From Mesorhizobium sp. 65-26 (lineage in GTDB: Bacteria > Pseudomonadota > Alphaproteobacteria > Rhizobiales > Rhizobiaceae), in NCBI GenBank assembly GCA_001899205.1, contig MKVL01000010.1:203885-267884 (forward strand): DNA of 64,000 nt, given 5' to 3'. Shown in pieces: positions 51,486 through 61,030 of the stretch. Within the stretch, counting starts at the first letter, position 1. The number at the start of each line of letters is the position of its first letter. The position numbers and the translations under genes were made by a program. Under the pieces are notes generated by a model. That model ran no database searches. It saw only the letters and a list, made by a program, of their open reading frames with translations, and had not been told where the DNA came from.

Positions 51486-53981
51486 ATGCCGCCCTCCAAG
51501 CTCAAATCCTACCGCGCCAAGCGCGAGTTCAGCCGGACGCCCGAGCCGGCGGGCGGGCTCGGTGGCGAGGGCGGCAACCGCTTCGTCGTGCACAAGCATC
51601 ACGCCACTGCCGATCACTACGACCTGCGGCTGGAAGTGGGCGGCGTGCTGAAGAGCTGGGCGGTGCCGCGCGGGCCCTCGCTCAATCCCGCCGACAAGAA
51701 GCTGGCGGTCGAGACCGAGGACCACCCGGTCGAGTATATCGACTTCGAGGGCGTCATCCCCGAGGGCGAATATGGCGGCGGGCCGATGATCGTGTGGGAC
51801 ACCGGCACCTGGGCGCCGATGGACGATGTCGAAAAGAGCCTGCGGACCGGCGCCTTCAAGTTCCGGCTGGCCGGGCAGAAGCTGAATGGCGGCTGGATGC
51901 TGACCAGGCTGAAGCCCAAGCCCGGCGAGGACGAGCACAAGAAGAACTGGCTGCTCTTCAAGGAGCGCGACCTTGCCGCCGACACCAAGCTCGATATCCT
52001 CGAGGCACGGCCGGAAAGCGTAAAATCGGGCCGCCGCATCGAGGAACTGGCGGCGCCGGCGAAGAAGCCGGAGCGGCTGCCGCCCAGGCGCGGCTCGCTG
52101 AAACCCGGCACCTTGCCCGGGGCCGCCAAGGCCGATCCGCCTGCCCGCATCGAGCCGCAGCTCGCCACCCAGGCGCCGAAGCCGCCGGGCGGTGACGAGC
52201 CCGCGGAGCGCACCGGCGAACGCTGGCTGCACGAGATCAAGTTCGACGGCTATCGCACCATGGCGCATGTCGTCGATGGCGAGGTGCGGCTCATCACGCG
52301 CGCGGGCATCGACTGGACGAAGCGCTATGGCGATCTTCCGCAGGCCTTTTCGCGCCTGCCGGTGGGCCAGGCGATCATCGACGGCGAGATCGTCGTGCTC
52401 GACGACAAGGGCATCTCGCGTTTCGCGCTGCTGCAGGACGCGCTGTCGGCCGGTGCCGGCTCGAAGCTGCATTTCTACGCTTTCGATCTTCTCCATCTCG
52501 ACGGTTGGGACCTGCGCAAGGCGCCGCTCGGGAAGCGCAAGGCACTGCTTGCCGAGCTGCTCGCGGGGCTCGGCCCAAGCTCGGCCATCCAGTACAGCGA
52601 CCATGTCGAGGGTGACGGACAGGGGCTTTTCGACCAGGCCTCGGACCACGGGCTGGAGGGCGTCGTCTCCAAGCGCGCCGACGCGGTCTATATGAGCGGC
52701 CGCAGCAAGAGCTGGACCAAGGCCAAGGCGCCGAAAACCGATGATTTCATTATCGCCGGCTATACGGTGTCGGAGCAGGCGGAGGGGCTGGCGGCGCTGG
52801 GCATGGCCGAATTCGTCGACGGCGAACTGCACTATCGGGGCAAGGTCGGTACCGGCTTCGATGCCCAGATGGCGGCGGAACTGCTCACAAGGCTGGAGCG
52901 GATGACGGCGGGCGCCACGCCGCCGGAGGGCGTGCCGCGCGAAATCATGCGCGAGATGCACTGGGTAAAGCCGCTGCTGTCGGCGCGCATCCGCTATGCC
53001 AACCGCACCGCGGACAATTCGCTGCGCCACGGCGTGTTTCGCGGCCTGCGCGATGTGGGCGGGCTCACCACGCCGGTCCCGGTCAAGCGCAAGCGGCTGA
53101 TCGCCGAATCCGATCTCGCCACCATCTGGGTGACCAATCCGGAACGTCGGCTGTTCGGCAAGACCGGACCCACAAAACTCGACATCGCCGTCTATTACGC
53201 GCTGGTCGGCGACTTCATGCTGCCGCACATCATCGGCCGGCCTGTGTCGCTGGTGCGTTGCCCTACCGGCAGGCCGCAGGACTGTTTCTTCCAGCGCCAC
53301 GCCTTCACCGGCATGCCGCCCTCGGTGGCGGTGTTTGAAAGCACCAATTCGGAAGGCGAGACGAAGACCTATCTCTCGGTCGAGGACGCCAAGGGCTATC
53401 TGGCGCTGGCGCAGTTCGGCGTCGTGGAATTCCACACCTGGGGCACGCATCGCCAGAAGCTCGACAGACCCGACCAGATCGTCTTCGACCTCGATCCGGG
53501 CGAGGGGATTTCCTGGCGCGAGGTGGTGGAGGCGGCCGTCCACATCAGGGGTGGGCTGGAGAGCCTTGGGCTGGTGCCGTTCGCCAAGACGTCGGGCGGC
53601 AAGGGCATCCACATCACCGTGCCGGTAACACGCAAGCAGAACTGGAAGAAGCTGCACCAGGTATCGAGCGCCATTTCCACCTTGCTGGCTGCAAGCGCGC
53701 CCGACACCTTCACCACCACCATGGGCAAGGAAAACCGCAAGAAGCGCATCTTCATCGATTTCCACCGCAACGCACGCGGCCACACCTCCGCCGCCCCCTA
53801 TTCGCTGCGCGCCCGCACCAACCTGCCGGCCTCGACACCGCTGAGCTGGACGGATCTGGAAGCGATCGACGCGCCGGAGGACCTCAACTACGCCTCGCTA
53901 CCGGGCCTGCTGGAGACATCGGGAGATCCGTGGGCGGACATCGACGAGGCGGCAAGGGATCTGCCGGTGCTTGAGCGCTAG
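51486..53981 (+). CDS. ligD: ATP-dependent DNA ligase LigD (phosphoesterase-ligase-polymerase)
   Basis: 831-residue multidomain end-joining enzyme. Residues about 10-170 are the 3'-phosphoesterase (HKHHATADHYDLRLE). About 215-510 are the ligase with the nucleotidyl lysine K252 in EIKFDGYR. About 545-820 are the archaeo-eukaryotic primase-type polymerase with D668-x-D670 in FDLDPG and TSGGKGIHI. The order PE-Lig-Pol is the one common in rhizobia (Mycobacterium has Pol-PE-Lig). It repairs double-strand breaks with Ku, encoded 210 bp downstream. Confidence 0.96.
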   Translation: MPPSKLKSYRAKREFSRTPEPAGGLGGEGGNRFVVHKHHATADHYDLRLEVGGVLKSWAVPRGPSLNPADKKLAVETEDHPVEYIDFEGVIPEGEYGGGPMIVWDTGTWAPMDDVEKSLRTGAFKFRLAGQKLNGGWMLTRLKPKPGEDEHKKNWLLFKERDLAADTKLDILEARPESVKSGRRIEELAAPAKKPERLPPRRGSLKPGTLPGAAKADPPARIEPQLATQAPKPPGGDEPAERTGERWLHEIKFDGYRTMAHVVDGEVRLITRAGIDWTKRYGDLPQAFSRLPVGQAIIDGEIVVLDDKGISRFALLQDALSAGAGSKLHFYAFDLLHLDGWDLRKAPLGKRKALLAELLAGLGPSSAIQYSDHVEGDGQGLFDQASDHGLEGVVSKRADAVYMSGRSKSWTKAKAPKTDDFIIAGYTVSEQAEGLAALGMAEFVDGELHYRGKVGTGFDAQMAAELLTRLERMTAGATPPEGVPREIMREMHWVKPLLSARIRYANRTADNSLRHGVFRGLRDVGGLTTPVPVKRKRLIAESDLATIWVTNPERRLFGKTGPTKLDIAVYYALVGDFMLPHIIGRPVSLVRCPTGRPQDCFFQRHAFTGMPPSVAVFESTNSEGETKTYLSVEDAKGYLALAQFGVVEFHTWGTHRQKLDRPDQIVFDLDPGEGISWREVVEAAVHIRGGLESLGLVPFAKTSGGKGIHITVPVTRKQNWKKLHQVSSAISTLLAASAPDTFTTTMGKENRKKRIFIDFHRNARGHTSAAPYSLRARTNLPASTPLSWTDLEAIDAPEDLNYASLPGLLETSGDPWADIDEAARDLPVLER

Positions 53982-54191
53982 TTCCTCCCCCGCTCTCCGG
54001 GGCGAAGGAGGGCAGCGCCCATCGACGCTTTCTACAATTTGAATTATTCTTCGACCCGCCCCAAAAAACACTTCGCTAGGAATTCGGCTGTAAGATGAGG
54101 GGTCTGTGTAGGATTTCCACGGCGCCAATCGTCCTCCGGACGAAAAAGGCGCTGCAATAACTGTCAGTGCATGGCCGCGTAGGAGTTTGTC

Positions 54192-55103
54192 ATGGCGCCC
54201 AGGGCAAGTTGGAAAGGTTACCTCAAGCTCAGCCTCGTCAGCTGTCCGGTCCGGCTCTATCCGGCCACCAGCGCCAGCGAGCGCATCTCATTCAATCAGC
54301 TGCACAAGAAGACGCACAACCGCATCAACATGAAGCCGGTCGACCCCGAACTTGGGCTGGTCGAGCGCTCGGACCTCGTCAAGGGCTACGAGTACGAGGA
54401 CAAGCAATACATCATCATCGATGATGCCGACCTCGACGCGGTGCGCATCGAATCCAACCACACGATGAACATCGAGGCCTTCGTCGACGAAGGCGAGGTG
54501 GATGTCATCTACCAGGATTCGCCCTATTATCTCGCCCCGGACGGCGCCATGGCGGAGGAAACCTTCGCGGTGCTGCGCGAGGCTATGCGCTCGTCCGGCA
54601 AGCTCGCCATCGCGCGACTGGTGCTGTCCAGCCGAGAGCGCGTGGTGACGATCGGCGCGCGCGAGAACGGCATGTTCGTGTGCACCTTGAGGAACCCCAA
54701 CGAAGTGCGCGGCACAGCTGAGTATTTCGGCAACATTCCGGCCGGCAAGCCGGATCCGGAAATGCTGGAACTCGCCCAGGCGCTGATCAAGCAGAAGGAA
54801 ACCCACTTCGATCCGAAGAACTACGAGGATCGCTATGAAGTGGCGCTGATGGCCATGATCCGCGAGAAGCTCAAAGGACACAAGCCGATCATCGCGGCGG
54901 CGCCCGAGCGCGGCAATGTCATCAACCTCATGGATGCGCTGAAGGCCAGCCTGTCGCAGTCGGCCAAGCCGCCCGCCAAGTCCAAGAGCAAGGCCGACGA
55001 GGCGGCGAAACCGGCCGCCAGGAAGGCCGCGGCCGGCGGCGGAGCCGCCGAGAACCCGCTCAAGGCCAGTCTGCTGAAGGCGGTCGCCAAGAGCAAGAAG
55101 TAA
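54192..55103 (+). CDS. ku: Non-homologous end-joining protein Ku
   Basis: 303-residue bacterial Ku. The Ku core is seen in WKGYLKLSLVSCPVRLYPATSASERISFNQLHKKTHNRI and KGYEYEDKQYIIIDDADLDAV, and the C-terminal 60 residues are a basic Ala/Pro/Lys tail that may bind DNA or LigD. The ring-forming homodimer binds DNA ends and recruits LigD. AGGAG precedes the ATG. Confidence 0.96.
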   Translation: MAPRASWKGYLKLSLVSCPVRLYPATSASERISFNQLHKKTHNRINMKPVDPELGLVERSDLVKGYEYEDKQYIIIDDADLDAVRIESNHTMNIEAFVDEGEVDVIYQDSPYYLAPDGAMAEETFAVLREAMRSSGKLAIARLVLSSRERVVTIGARENGMFVCTLRNPNEVRGTAEYFGNIPAGKPDPEMLELAQALIKQKETHFDPKNYEDRYEVALMAMIREKLKGHKPIIAAAPERGNVINLMDALKASLSQSAKPPAKSKSKADEAAKPAARKAAAGGGAAENPLKASLLKAVAKSKK

Positions 55104-55116
55104 GGAACAGCGGCGC

Positions 55117-56220
55117 GTGATCGTTCCCGGCACGGTCATAGGCACTGTCGGGGCGCTGGCCGCGTTTCCGCTGCGGCTCGCCCAGCGCGAGGTGGAGCGC
55201 CGCCATGCCGAGCTCCGGCGCGGCATCACCAGGCGTACCTCGCATGTGCTGTTCGGCCGTACGCTGCTGGCCAGGGTGGGGCTGGCAAAGGCCGGCGAGG
55301 CCGAAATCGCGCGCCGCGCCAGGGCAGAGCGCGCGGCCGGGCGGACACTGGTCAGCGAGAACGGCTTCCTGCGCCTGCTTGGCCTGATGAAGGCGCCGGA
55401 GGCGTCGTCCCTGTCCCGGCAATCGCTGATCGACCAGTCCGGGCTTGCCGCCGACGATCTCGACCTGCTCAGCCTGTTCGACGCCTTCGAGCATGACGGC
55501 GAACCCTATTCCTTCCGCGATCTCATCCTGGCGAGGAAATATGCCGGGCTGATCGCGGGCGGCGCGAGCTGGGGGGCCATCGCGCGCTCCGTGCACCGCT
55601 CCGGCCCGGTCGCCTCGCTGACGGCCAAGTCGCTCGCCGTCGGCTCGCGGCATGGCCGGTCCGACGCCATCTACCTCGATGGCGGCGACAGCGAGCTCGA
55701 CGGCCAGTTGCTGTTCGACCTCGGGGCGCCGGAAGACGACGGGCTGGAGGAGCTGTTCGCCGAGGCGGAAGGCGCGGAGGAGCAAGGGCGCCACGACGAC
55801 GCGGCCGCCCTCTACCAGCACTGCCTGGCGATCGACCCCAAGGATGCGATCGCCGCCTTCAACCGCGCCAACTGCCTGCGGGGCGCGGGCCGCGTGGCGG
55901 AAGCCGCGCACGACTATGCCCGCGCGATCAAGCTCGATCCCGGCTTCGTGGAGGCCTGGTTCAACCTCGCCGGCCTGATGAGCGACGAAGGCAAGGTGGC
56001 CTCGGCGCGCAGGCACCTGCAGAAGGCGATCCTTCTCGACAAGGCCTATGCCGACCCGGTCTTCAACCTGGCGCGGCTTGAGTTCGACGCCGGCAACATG
56101 GCGGAGGCGCGCCGGCTGTGGACGCGCTATCTGGAACTCGACGCCGAATCCGAATGGGCGCGCACGGCGCAAAAGGGGATCCAGTTCGTGGATCTCCACA
56201 TGGCGCGCACGGCCGGCTGA
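55117..56220 (+). CDS. HTH/TPR protein linked to ku
   Basis: 367 residues. The central part (about 100-165; SRQSLIDQSGLAADDLDLLSLFDAFE, YSFRDLILARKYAGLIAGGASWGAIARSVH) resembles a MerR-like winged helix. Three to four TPR repeats cover about 220-350. The first 90 residues include RRTSHVLFGRTLL and GRTLVSENGFLRLL, weakly reminiscent of a BRCT domain. It starts with GTG 13 bases after the ku stop, so it is probably cotranscribed and may act in end joining or its regulation. No function is established. Confidence 0.75.
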   Translation: MIVPGTVIGTVGALAAFPLRLAQREVERRHAELRRGITRRTSHVLFGRTLLARVGLAKAGEAEIARRARAERAAGRTLVSENGFLRLLGLMKAPEASSLSRQSLIDQSGLAADDLDLLSLFDAFEHDGEPYSFRDLILARKYAGLIAGGASWGAIARSVHRSGPVASLTAKSLAVGSRHGRSDAIYLDGGDSELDGQLLFDLGAPEDDGLEELFAEAEGAEEQGRHDDAAALYQHCLAIDPKDAIAAFNRANCLRGAGRVAEAAHDYARAIKLDPGFVEAWFNLAGLMSDEGKVASARRHLQKAILLDKAYADPVFNLARLEFDAGNMAEARRLWTRYLELDAESEWARTAQKGIQFVDLHMARTAG

Positions 56221-56421
56221 CGGCACCAGCGCCGCCGCTTTCCGATCCGGAAATCGTCAGAAGCGCTCTCGATCATGCATTGTGATTGTTCGTTTGCGAA
56301 AATCCTGTCGCCGAACTTCAGTAATTCCTAAAATACATGCCCAGTAATTCACCGGCGTGTCTTTCCCGTCACTTCGCCCGGATTCTGGGGTATTCCGGCC
56401 TTCCTCGCCCGGACATTGCTT

Positions 56422-56449
56422 TTGCAATTGCCTGAAGGAGCGTTATTCT
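56422..56449 (+). promoter_or_regulatory. Candidate promoter of glycosyltransferase gene
   Basis: TTGCAA (56422-56427), a 16-base spacer and TATTCT (56444-56449) lie 45 bases before the GTG start at 56494. The elements are moderate matches and the call is tentative. Confidence 0.35.
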
Positions 56450-56493
56450 GACGATAAGTTCGGCGGAGAACGGCCAGGCGAGAGACGGGGCTC

Positions 56494-57420
56494 GTGAGCG
56501 TAAGCGTCATCATACCGGCACACAATGCTGGAAGCACCATTGCCGCGACGCTGGCGTCGCTGCGCAGCGAGGCGGATGCGATCGGCGAAATTCTCGTGGT
56601 CGACGACAGTTCGTCGGATGACACCGCCATGGTGGCGCTGAAGGCGGCGCTCGAAATCACGCCCAATGCGCGCGTCCTGAGGGCAAGCTGCCGCGATGCC
56701 GGCGGGGCGAGGAATCTCGCGCTCGCCGAGGCTTCCTGTCCCTGGATCTACCTTATCGATGCCGACGACCTGCATTTGCCGGGCGGCTTGAGCGCCATGC
56801 TCAAAAAGGCCCGCGCCGGCGCCGACCTCGTCGTCGGCGGTTCGCTGCGTCGGGTCGACGGCGAGGACCGCAAGGTGAAGTTTTCCTCCGGCCTTGGCCG
56901 TGACGCGATCTCCAACGCCATGATGTACCTCAAGGGGCAGGTCAGTTCGATCGCCGTCGGCGGCGCATTGTTTTCGCGGCGGGTCATGGGCGGAGACCGC
57001 TTTCCGACGGGGCTCGCCTATGACGAGGATACTCTGTTCTGGGTGCGGCTGATCAGCCGCGCGTCGATGGCTTTCGTGGATCGACCGGTGATGATCTACC
57101 AGGTCTGCACCCAGCGTTCGGACGATCGCTTCCTGGCCAAGCCGGCACGGCATTTCCTGGCCTGGCGCCGCGAGCTTCGTCGCCTTTCGGATTGTGGTAT
57201 CCCGAGCGCCGCGCTCAAGGCGCGCGAGGGCATCGTCGCTCTCAAGATCGCAAGGGTTCACTACGCCGTTGGCGATCTCAGGAATGCCGCGCGCTTCCTG
57301 ACCGTGGCGTCGGCGGCGCCGAAATCGCCCTCCGACGCGTGGCGCTGCATGCGCTACTCGCTGAAACTCCTCGCACGCGGGCGAGGGGCGTTGGGCAAGA
57401 TGAACCTGCAAGGCGCCTAG
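56494..57420 (+). CDS. Family 2 glycosyltransferase
   Basis: 308-residue GT-A fold enzyme. The N-terminus has VIIPAHNAGSTIAATLASL, the nucleotide-binding VVDDSSSDD, and IDADDLHLPGG as the DxD region. The donor and acceptor are unknown. The GTG start is chosen because the GT2 domain starts right at it. Two further glycosyltransferase-like genes follow, suggesting assembly of a surface polysaccharide or glycolipid. Confidence 0.9.
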   Translation: MSVSVIIPAHNAGSTIAATLASLRSEADAIGEILVVDDSSSDDTAMVALKAALEITPNARVLRASCRDAGGARNLALAEASCPWIYLIDADDLHLPGGLSAMLKKARAGADLVVGGSLRRVDGEDRKVKFSSGLGRDAISNAMMYLKGQVSSIAVGGALFSRRVMGGDRFPTGLAYDEDTLFWVRLISRASMAFVDRPVMIYQVCTQRSDDRFLAKPARHFLAWRRELRRLSDCGIPSAALKAREGIVALKIARVHYAVGDLRNAARFLTVASAAPKSPSDAWRCMRYSLKLLARGRGALGKMNLQGA

Positions 57421-57510
57421 AGTGGGATGACGTCAGGCCGAGACGACGTGAAATCCGAATCCGTTTCTCAATCAAGAGATTGATCATGACGTCGTCCGGA
57501 GGCCGCTCCT
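57419..57510. repeat. Degenerate rhizobial intergenic repeat
   Basis: The stretch from AGAGTGGGATGACGTCAGG to GATTGATCATGACGTCGTCC resembles a degenerate copy of a very common rhizobial repeat (a GGGATGA block and GATCATGA block separated by AT-richer DNA). GATGACGTC/CATGACGTC occurs twice. It separates two glycosyltransferase genes. Confidence 0.45.
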
Positions 57511-57532
57511 CGCTTTGCGGCATCACGTACTG

Positions 57533-58402
57533 ATGCCGCAACCGCCCGCGCTCGCCGTCGTGGTGATCGGATACCGCGCGCCCGAAACGCTTCTGGACGC
57601 CGTGCGCTCGCTGTTGGCGCAGGACGTGCCCCTGGAGATCGTTGTCGTCAATTCCGGCGGCGGTGGCATTTCGCGACAACTAAGCGAGGCGAGGCTCGAC
57701 GTTGCCACCTTCGAATTCGAGGAGCGCCTGCTGGTCGGCGCGGCGCGCAATCGCGGCATCGAGGCGACACAAGCGCCTTTCGTCGCCTTTCTCGCCGACG
57801 ACTGCCTTGCCTGTCCCGGTTGGGCCCGTCGCCGGCTTGAGTGGCATCTGGCAGGCCACGCCACGGTGGCGAGCGCTGTCGTCAACAGCGATCCCGGCAG
57901 CCATGCGGCCTGGGCCGCGCATCTGACGATGTATATGCGCCGGCTGCCGGAATTGCCCGAGAAGGAGGCGTTGCGCTACGGCGTCTCGTTCGACCGCAGG
58001 CTTTTCGCGGCGCATGGCATGTTCGATGAGCGGAGATCCAGCGGAGAGGATACGGAGTTCCTGGCGCGCCTGGGTCCGGAACTGGTGCCGGTGTGGGATT
58101 CGCGCATCCGCACCGTCCACCGCAACACCGCGACGCTGAAGGCGCTTATGGCCGATCAGGCCCGGCGCGGCTTTCGCTATGGCGCGCATCTCGCGGCGCG
58201 CTCCGGCCATGGTCCGTGGCGGGCCTTCCGCGCCGTGTTTCATGACCGGCGCCACATCGCCCGGTTCGTCGAGCTGGGGCTCGCCGGGGACGACCGCGAA
58301 CGCGCCCGCAAGGCTGTGCCGCTCGCCAAGCTGTCGCTGTTCGTCAATGCTTCCGGCGCGGCGCTGGGCGCCATTCGCTCGGGCAGGGCACGGACGCGAT
58401 GA
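57533..58402 (+). CDS. Glycosyltransferase family 2-like protein
   Basis: 289 residues. The N-terminus LAVVVIGYRAPETLLDAVRSLLAQ and VVVNSGGGG match GT2 enzymes, with FLADDCLACPGWA as the DxD-like metal site. The C-terminal third is basic and helical. The ATG at 57533 is used; an in-frame TTG lies at 57515. Its last four bases (ATGA) overlap the next gene, so the two are translationally coupled. Confidence 0.85.
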   Translation: MPQPPALAVVVIGYRAPETLLDAVRSLLAQDVPLEIVVVNSGGGGISRQLSEARLDVATFEFEERLLVGAARNRGIEATQAPFVAFLADDCLACPGWARRRLEWHLAGHATVASAVVNSDPGSHAAWAAHLTMYMRRLPELPEKEALRYGVSFDRRLFAAHGMFDERRSSGEDTEFLARLGPELVPVWDSRIRTVHRNTATLKALMADQARRGFRYGAHLAARSGHGPWRAFRAVFHDRRHIARFVELGLAGDDRERARKAVPLAKLSLFVNASGAALGAIRSGRARTR

Positions 58403-59166
58403 TTTCGAGCCACATCAAGCCGGCGCGCTGGCGACGGACGCGGTGGGGGGCCACGCGCAAGCGGCTGCTCGCGGTGTTCAGCTATCGCTACGACGCCCAG
58501 CTGGTGCCGGACCTGCTCGCCAACATCGATCCTGTCGTCGACGGCTGGATCGCCTTCGACGACAGGGCCGCCAGCGGTGTCTTCAGCAGCGAGCCGGCGC
58601 GCCGGCGGGCGTTGCTTGGCGCGGCCTGCGACGCAGGAGCGAACTGGATACTCGCGATCGACCCGGACGAGCGGCTGGAGCGTGGGGTGGCTGACGCCGT
58701 TGGCCGGCTGATGGCCACCTCGCGCAGGAGGAAGGCCTGGGGCTTTCACTGCCGGGAAATGTACACGCCGGATGCCTACAGGGTTGACGGGGTTTGGGGC
58801 GACAAGGTTCAGCACAGGCTTTTCAGCGCCTATGATGCGGCTGAATATCAGTCCGCTGACCTGCATGGCCAATGGTTTCCGCCATCCGGCGGCTTCGCGT
58901 TGCGCCACTGCGGGCTCAATCTTTACCACCTCAAGATGATCGAGCCGCGCCGCAGGGCCGGCCGGCGCGACATCTACAACCATCTCGACCCCAGGAGGGA
59001 TTTCCAGCCTATCGGCTATGACTATCTCACTGACGAGGCGGGCGTCCGGCTGGAGACCATCGCGCGCGGCCGGGAATATCACCCGCCCCATGTCGACGAT
59101 GGCGGCATGTGGATGGCCGACCTCGCTGGCGAAGGCAGCGCGTGTTTTTCGCCCGACCGTTCATGA
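58399..59166 (+). CDS. Glycosyltransferase-like protein
   Basis: 255 residues. A GT2-like core is visible in RLLAVFSYRYDAQLVPDLLANIDPVVDGWIAFDD and IDPDERLERG, but the domain is shorter than usual. It probably acts with the preceding enzyme, whose gene it overlaps by four bases. Acceptor and donor are not inferable. Confidence 0.78.
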   Translation: MISSHIKPARWRRTRWGATRKRLLAVFSYRYDAQLVPDLLANIDPVVDGWIAFDDRAASGVFSSEPARRRALLGAACDAGANWILAIDPDERLERGVADAVGRLMATSRRRKAWGFHCREMYTPDAYRVDGVWGDKVQHRLFSAYDAAEYQSADLHGQWFPPSGGFALRHCGLNLYHLKMIEPRRRAGRRDIYNHLDPRRDFQPIGYDYLTDEAGVRLETIARGREYHPPHVDDGGMWMADLAGEGSACFSPDRS

Positions 59167-59286
59167 TATTCTGTGTTGGAGCAATCACCGCCGCGGCAGG
59201 CCGCGTCACGTTTCACCCGGAGTAGTGGCGCAAGGAGGTTCGCGGCTCTAGAGTGATCTATCACTGTACCGGGACTCCGCAGCCTG

Positions 59287-59928
59287 ATGGCCACCAGCTT
59301 CCTCTTCGACGGCGATGACACCGCTCCCGTCACCATCCTGCTTGCCCATGGCGCTGGCGCGTCGATGGACTCGCCCTCGATGACCGCCACCGCCAAGGCT
59401 CTCGCGGCCGCGGGCTTCCAGGTCGCGCGCTTCGAGTTCCACTATATGGCGGCGCGCCGCTACGGCCACCGCAAGCCGCCGCCGCGCGCCGAGACGGTGA
59501 ACCCGGAATATGTGAAGGCGATCGCCGATCTCAGGGCGAGAGGCGTAACCGGCAAGCTGATCATCGGCGGCAAGTCGATGGGCGGCCGCGTCGCTTCCAT
59601 GGTAGCCGACGAGATGTTCTCCAAGGGCGAGATATCAGGGCTGGTCTGCCTCGGCTACCCGTTCCATCCACCGGCCAAACCCGAGCAATTGCGGACCAGG
59701 CATCTTATCGACCTCAAGACGCCGACGCTGATTTTTCAAGGCACCCGGGACGAGTTCGGTACCAAGGACGAGGTGGCGGGCTACGGGCTGTCGAACGCAA
59801 TCGAGGTGGTCTGGCTTGAGGACGGCGATCACGACCTCAAGCCGCGCAAGGCGATCTCGGGCTTCTCGACGGCGGATCATCTGAAGACGGTGGCGGCGAC
59901 GGTGAAGGTGTGGGCTGAACCGCTGTAG
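59287..59928 (+). CDS. Alpha/beta hydrolase (TEX30/KANL3-like family)
   Basis: 213-residue hydrolase with the oxyanion segment LLAHGAGASMDSP, the nucleophile elbow GGKSMGGR, an acid in FQGTRDEFG and a catalytic His in EDGDHDLKP. This pattern matches the dienelactone-hydrolase-like TEX30 group. The substrate is unknown. The ATG has only a weak ribosome site. Confidence 0.88.
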   Translation: MATSFLFDGDDTAPVTILLAHGAGASMDSPSMTATAKALAAAGFQVARFEFHYMAARRYGHRKPPPRAETVNPEYVKAIADLRARGVTGKLIIGGKSMGGRVASMVADEMFSKGEISGLVCLGYPFHPPAKPEQLRTRHLIDLKTPTLIFQGTRDEFGTKDEVAGYGLSNAIEVVWLEDGDHDLKPRKAISGFSTADHLKTVAATVKVWAEPL

Positions 59929-60235
59929 TCTTAACGCCCTGCTTTCCGCCTCCTGTGACGTCGGCGCTGCCCCTCACCTGCCTGCCGGCATCCTCTCCCC
60001 GTATAGTGACGGGGAGAGGGGGCGCCCTCAGCGGTGATTTCGCCAATCTCCAACGCTGCAAGAACGGCGCCGAGGCTGCGGTCAGCCCTTTCTCCCCGTC
60101 ACTATACGGGGAGAAATGTCCGGCAGGACAATGAGGGGCGGCGCCCACACTGGCGTATTTGGCTGCCTGGGTGTCGATCGGTCTTGGGCGGCCACCCTCT
60201 TGCGACCCGCTCCGCCTTCCTGCTTCATACCCCAA
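59929..60235. other. Intergenic region dominated by palindromic element
   Basis: 307 bases between the alpha/beta hydrolase and exonuclease III genes, of which 177 belong to the inverted repeat at 59966-60142. The 90 bases after it must carry the exonuclease leader; no clear promoter was found. Confidence 0.6.
59966..60142. repeat. Complete palindromic intergenic element (family C) with 52-base arms
   Basis: Arms at 59966-60017 and 60091-60142 match inverted at 42 of 52 positions. Each arm carries its own perfect hairpin CTCCCCGTATAGTGACGGGG or its complement, giving a cloverleaf-like fold. The innermost 24 bases of the arms are identical. A half copy lies at 46890-46942. Confidence 0.82.
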
Positions 60236-61006
60236 ATGAAACTCGCCAGCTTCAACATCAACAACGTCAACAGCCGGCTGGAAAACCTCCTGGCCTGGCT
60301 CGCCGCCGCGAAACCCGATGTCGTCTGCCTGCAGGAGCTCAAGGCGCGCGACACGCAGTTTCCGCTCACCCGGCTGGCCAAGGCCGGCTACGGCGCGGTG
60401 TGGAAGGGCGAGGCGACATGGAACGGCGTGGCGATCCTGGCCCGCGGCGCCGAGCCGGTGCTGACGCGCGACGTGCTGCCCGGCGACGAGGACGACCGCC
60501 AGGCGCGCTACATCGAGGCGGCGGTGGACGGTGTCATCATCGGCTGCCTCTACGCGCCCAACGGCAATCCGCAGCCGGGCCCGAAATTCCAGTACAAGCT
60601 CGCCTGGCACGAGCGCTTCGCCGCGCATGCGGCCGAACTGCTCGCCACCGGCCTCCCGGTGGCGCTGGCCGGCGACTACAACATCGTGCCCGAGCCGCGC
60701 GACATCTATCCGACCCGCTCCTATGACGAAAACGCGCTGGTGCAGCCCGAAAGCCGCGCCGCCTTCGCCGCGCTGATCGAGCTGGGCTGGACGGATGCGC
60801 TGAGGAAGAAGCACCCGAAGGAGACGCTCTACACCTTCTGGGATTACCGCCGGAACCGCTGGCCGCGCGACGCCGGCCTCAGGCTCGATCATATCCTGCT
60901 GTCCAAGGCGCTCGCGCGCAAGCTCAGGGCGGCTGGCATCGATCGCTATGTTCGGGGCGAGGACGGCGCCAGCGATCACGCGCCGGTGTGGGTGGAACTG
61001 GGGTAG
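60236..61006 (+). CDS. xthA: Exodeoxyribonuclease III
   Basis: 256-residue endonuclease/exonuclease/phosphatase fold enzyme. It shows KLASFNINNVNSRL, the metal-binding CLQELKARD, the YAPNG loop, GDYNIVP and the terminal GASDHAPVWVEL, all standard for ExoIII. It cleaves at abasic sites and trims 3' ends in base-excision repair. The ATG at 60236 starts exactly at the conserved domain. Confidence 0.94.
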   Translation: MKLASFNINNVNSRLENLLAWLAAAKPDVVCLQELKARDTQFPLTRLAKAGYGAVWKGEATWNGVAILARGAEPVLTRDVLPGDEDDRQARYIEAAVDGVIIGCLYAPNGNPQPGPKFQYKLAWHERFAAHAAELLATGLPVALAGDYNIVPEPRDIYPTRSYDENALVQPESRAAFAALIELGWTDALRKKHPKETLYTFWDYRRNRWPRDAGLRLDHILLSKALARKLRAAGIDRYVRGEDGASDHAPVWVELG

Positions 61007-61030
61007 AGGCAGCGATTACTCAAGCCGAGC

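Noticed and set aside
51396-53783. 795-codon leftward frame antisense to ligD
   Set aside because: The opposite strand clearly encodes LigD with all catalytic motifs; the antisense frame has no domain.
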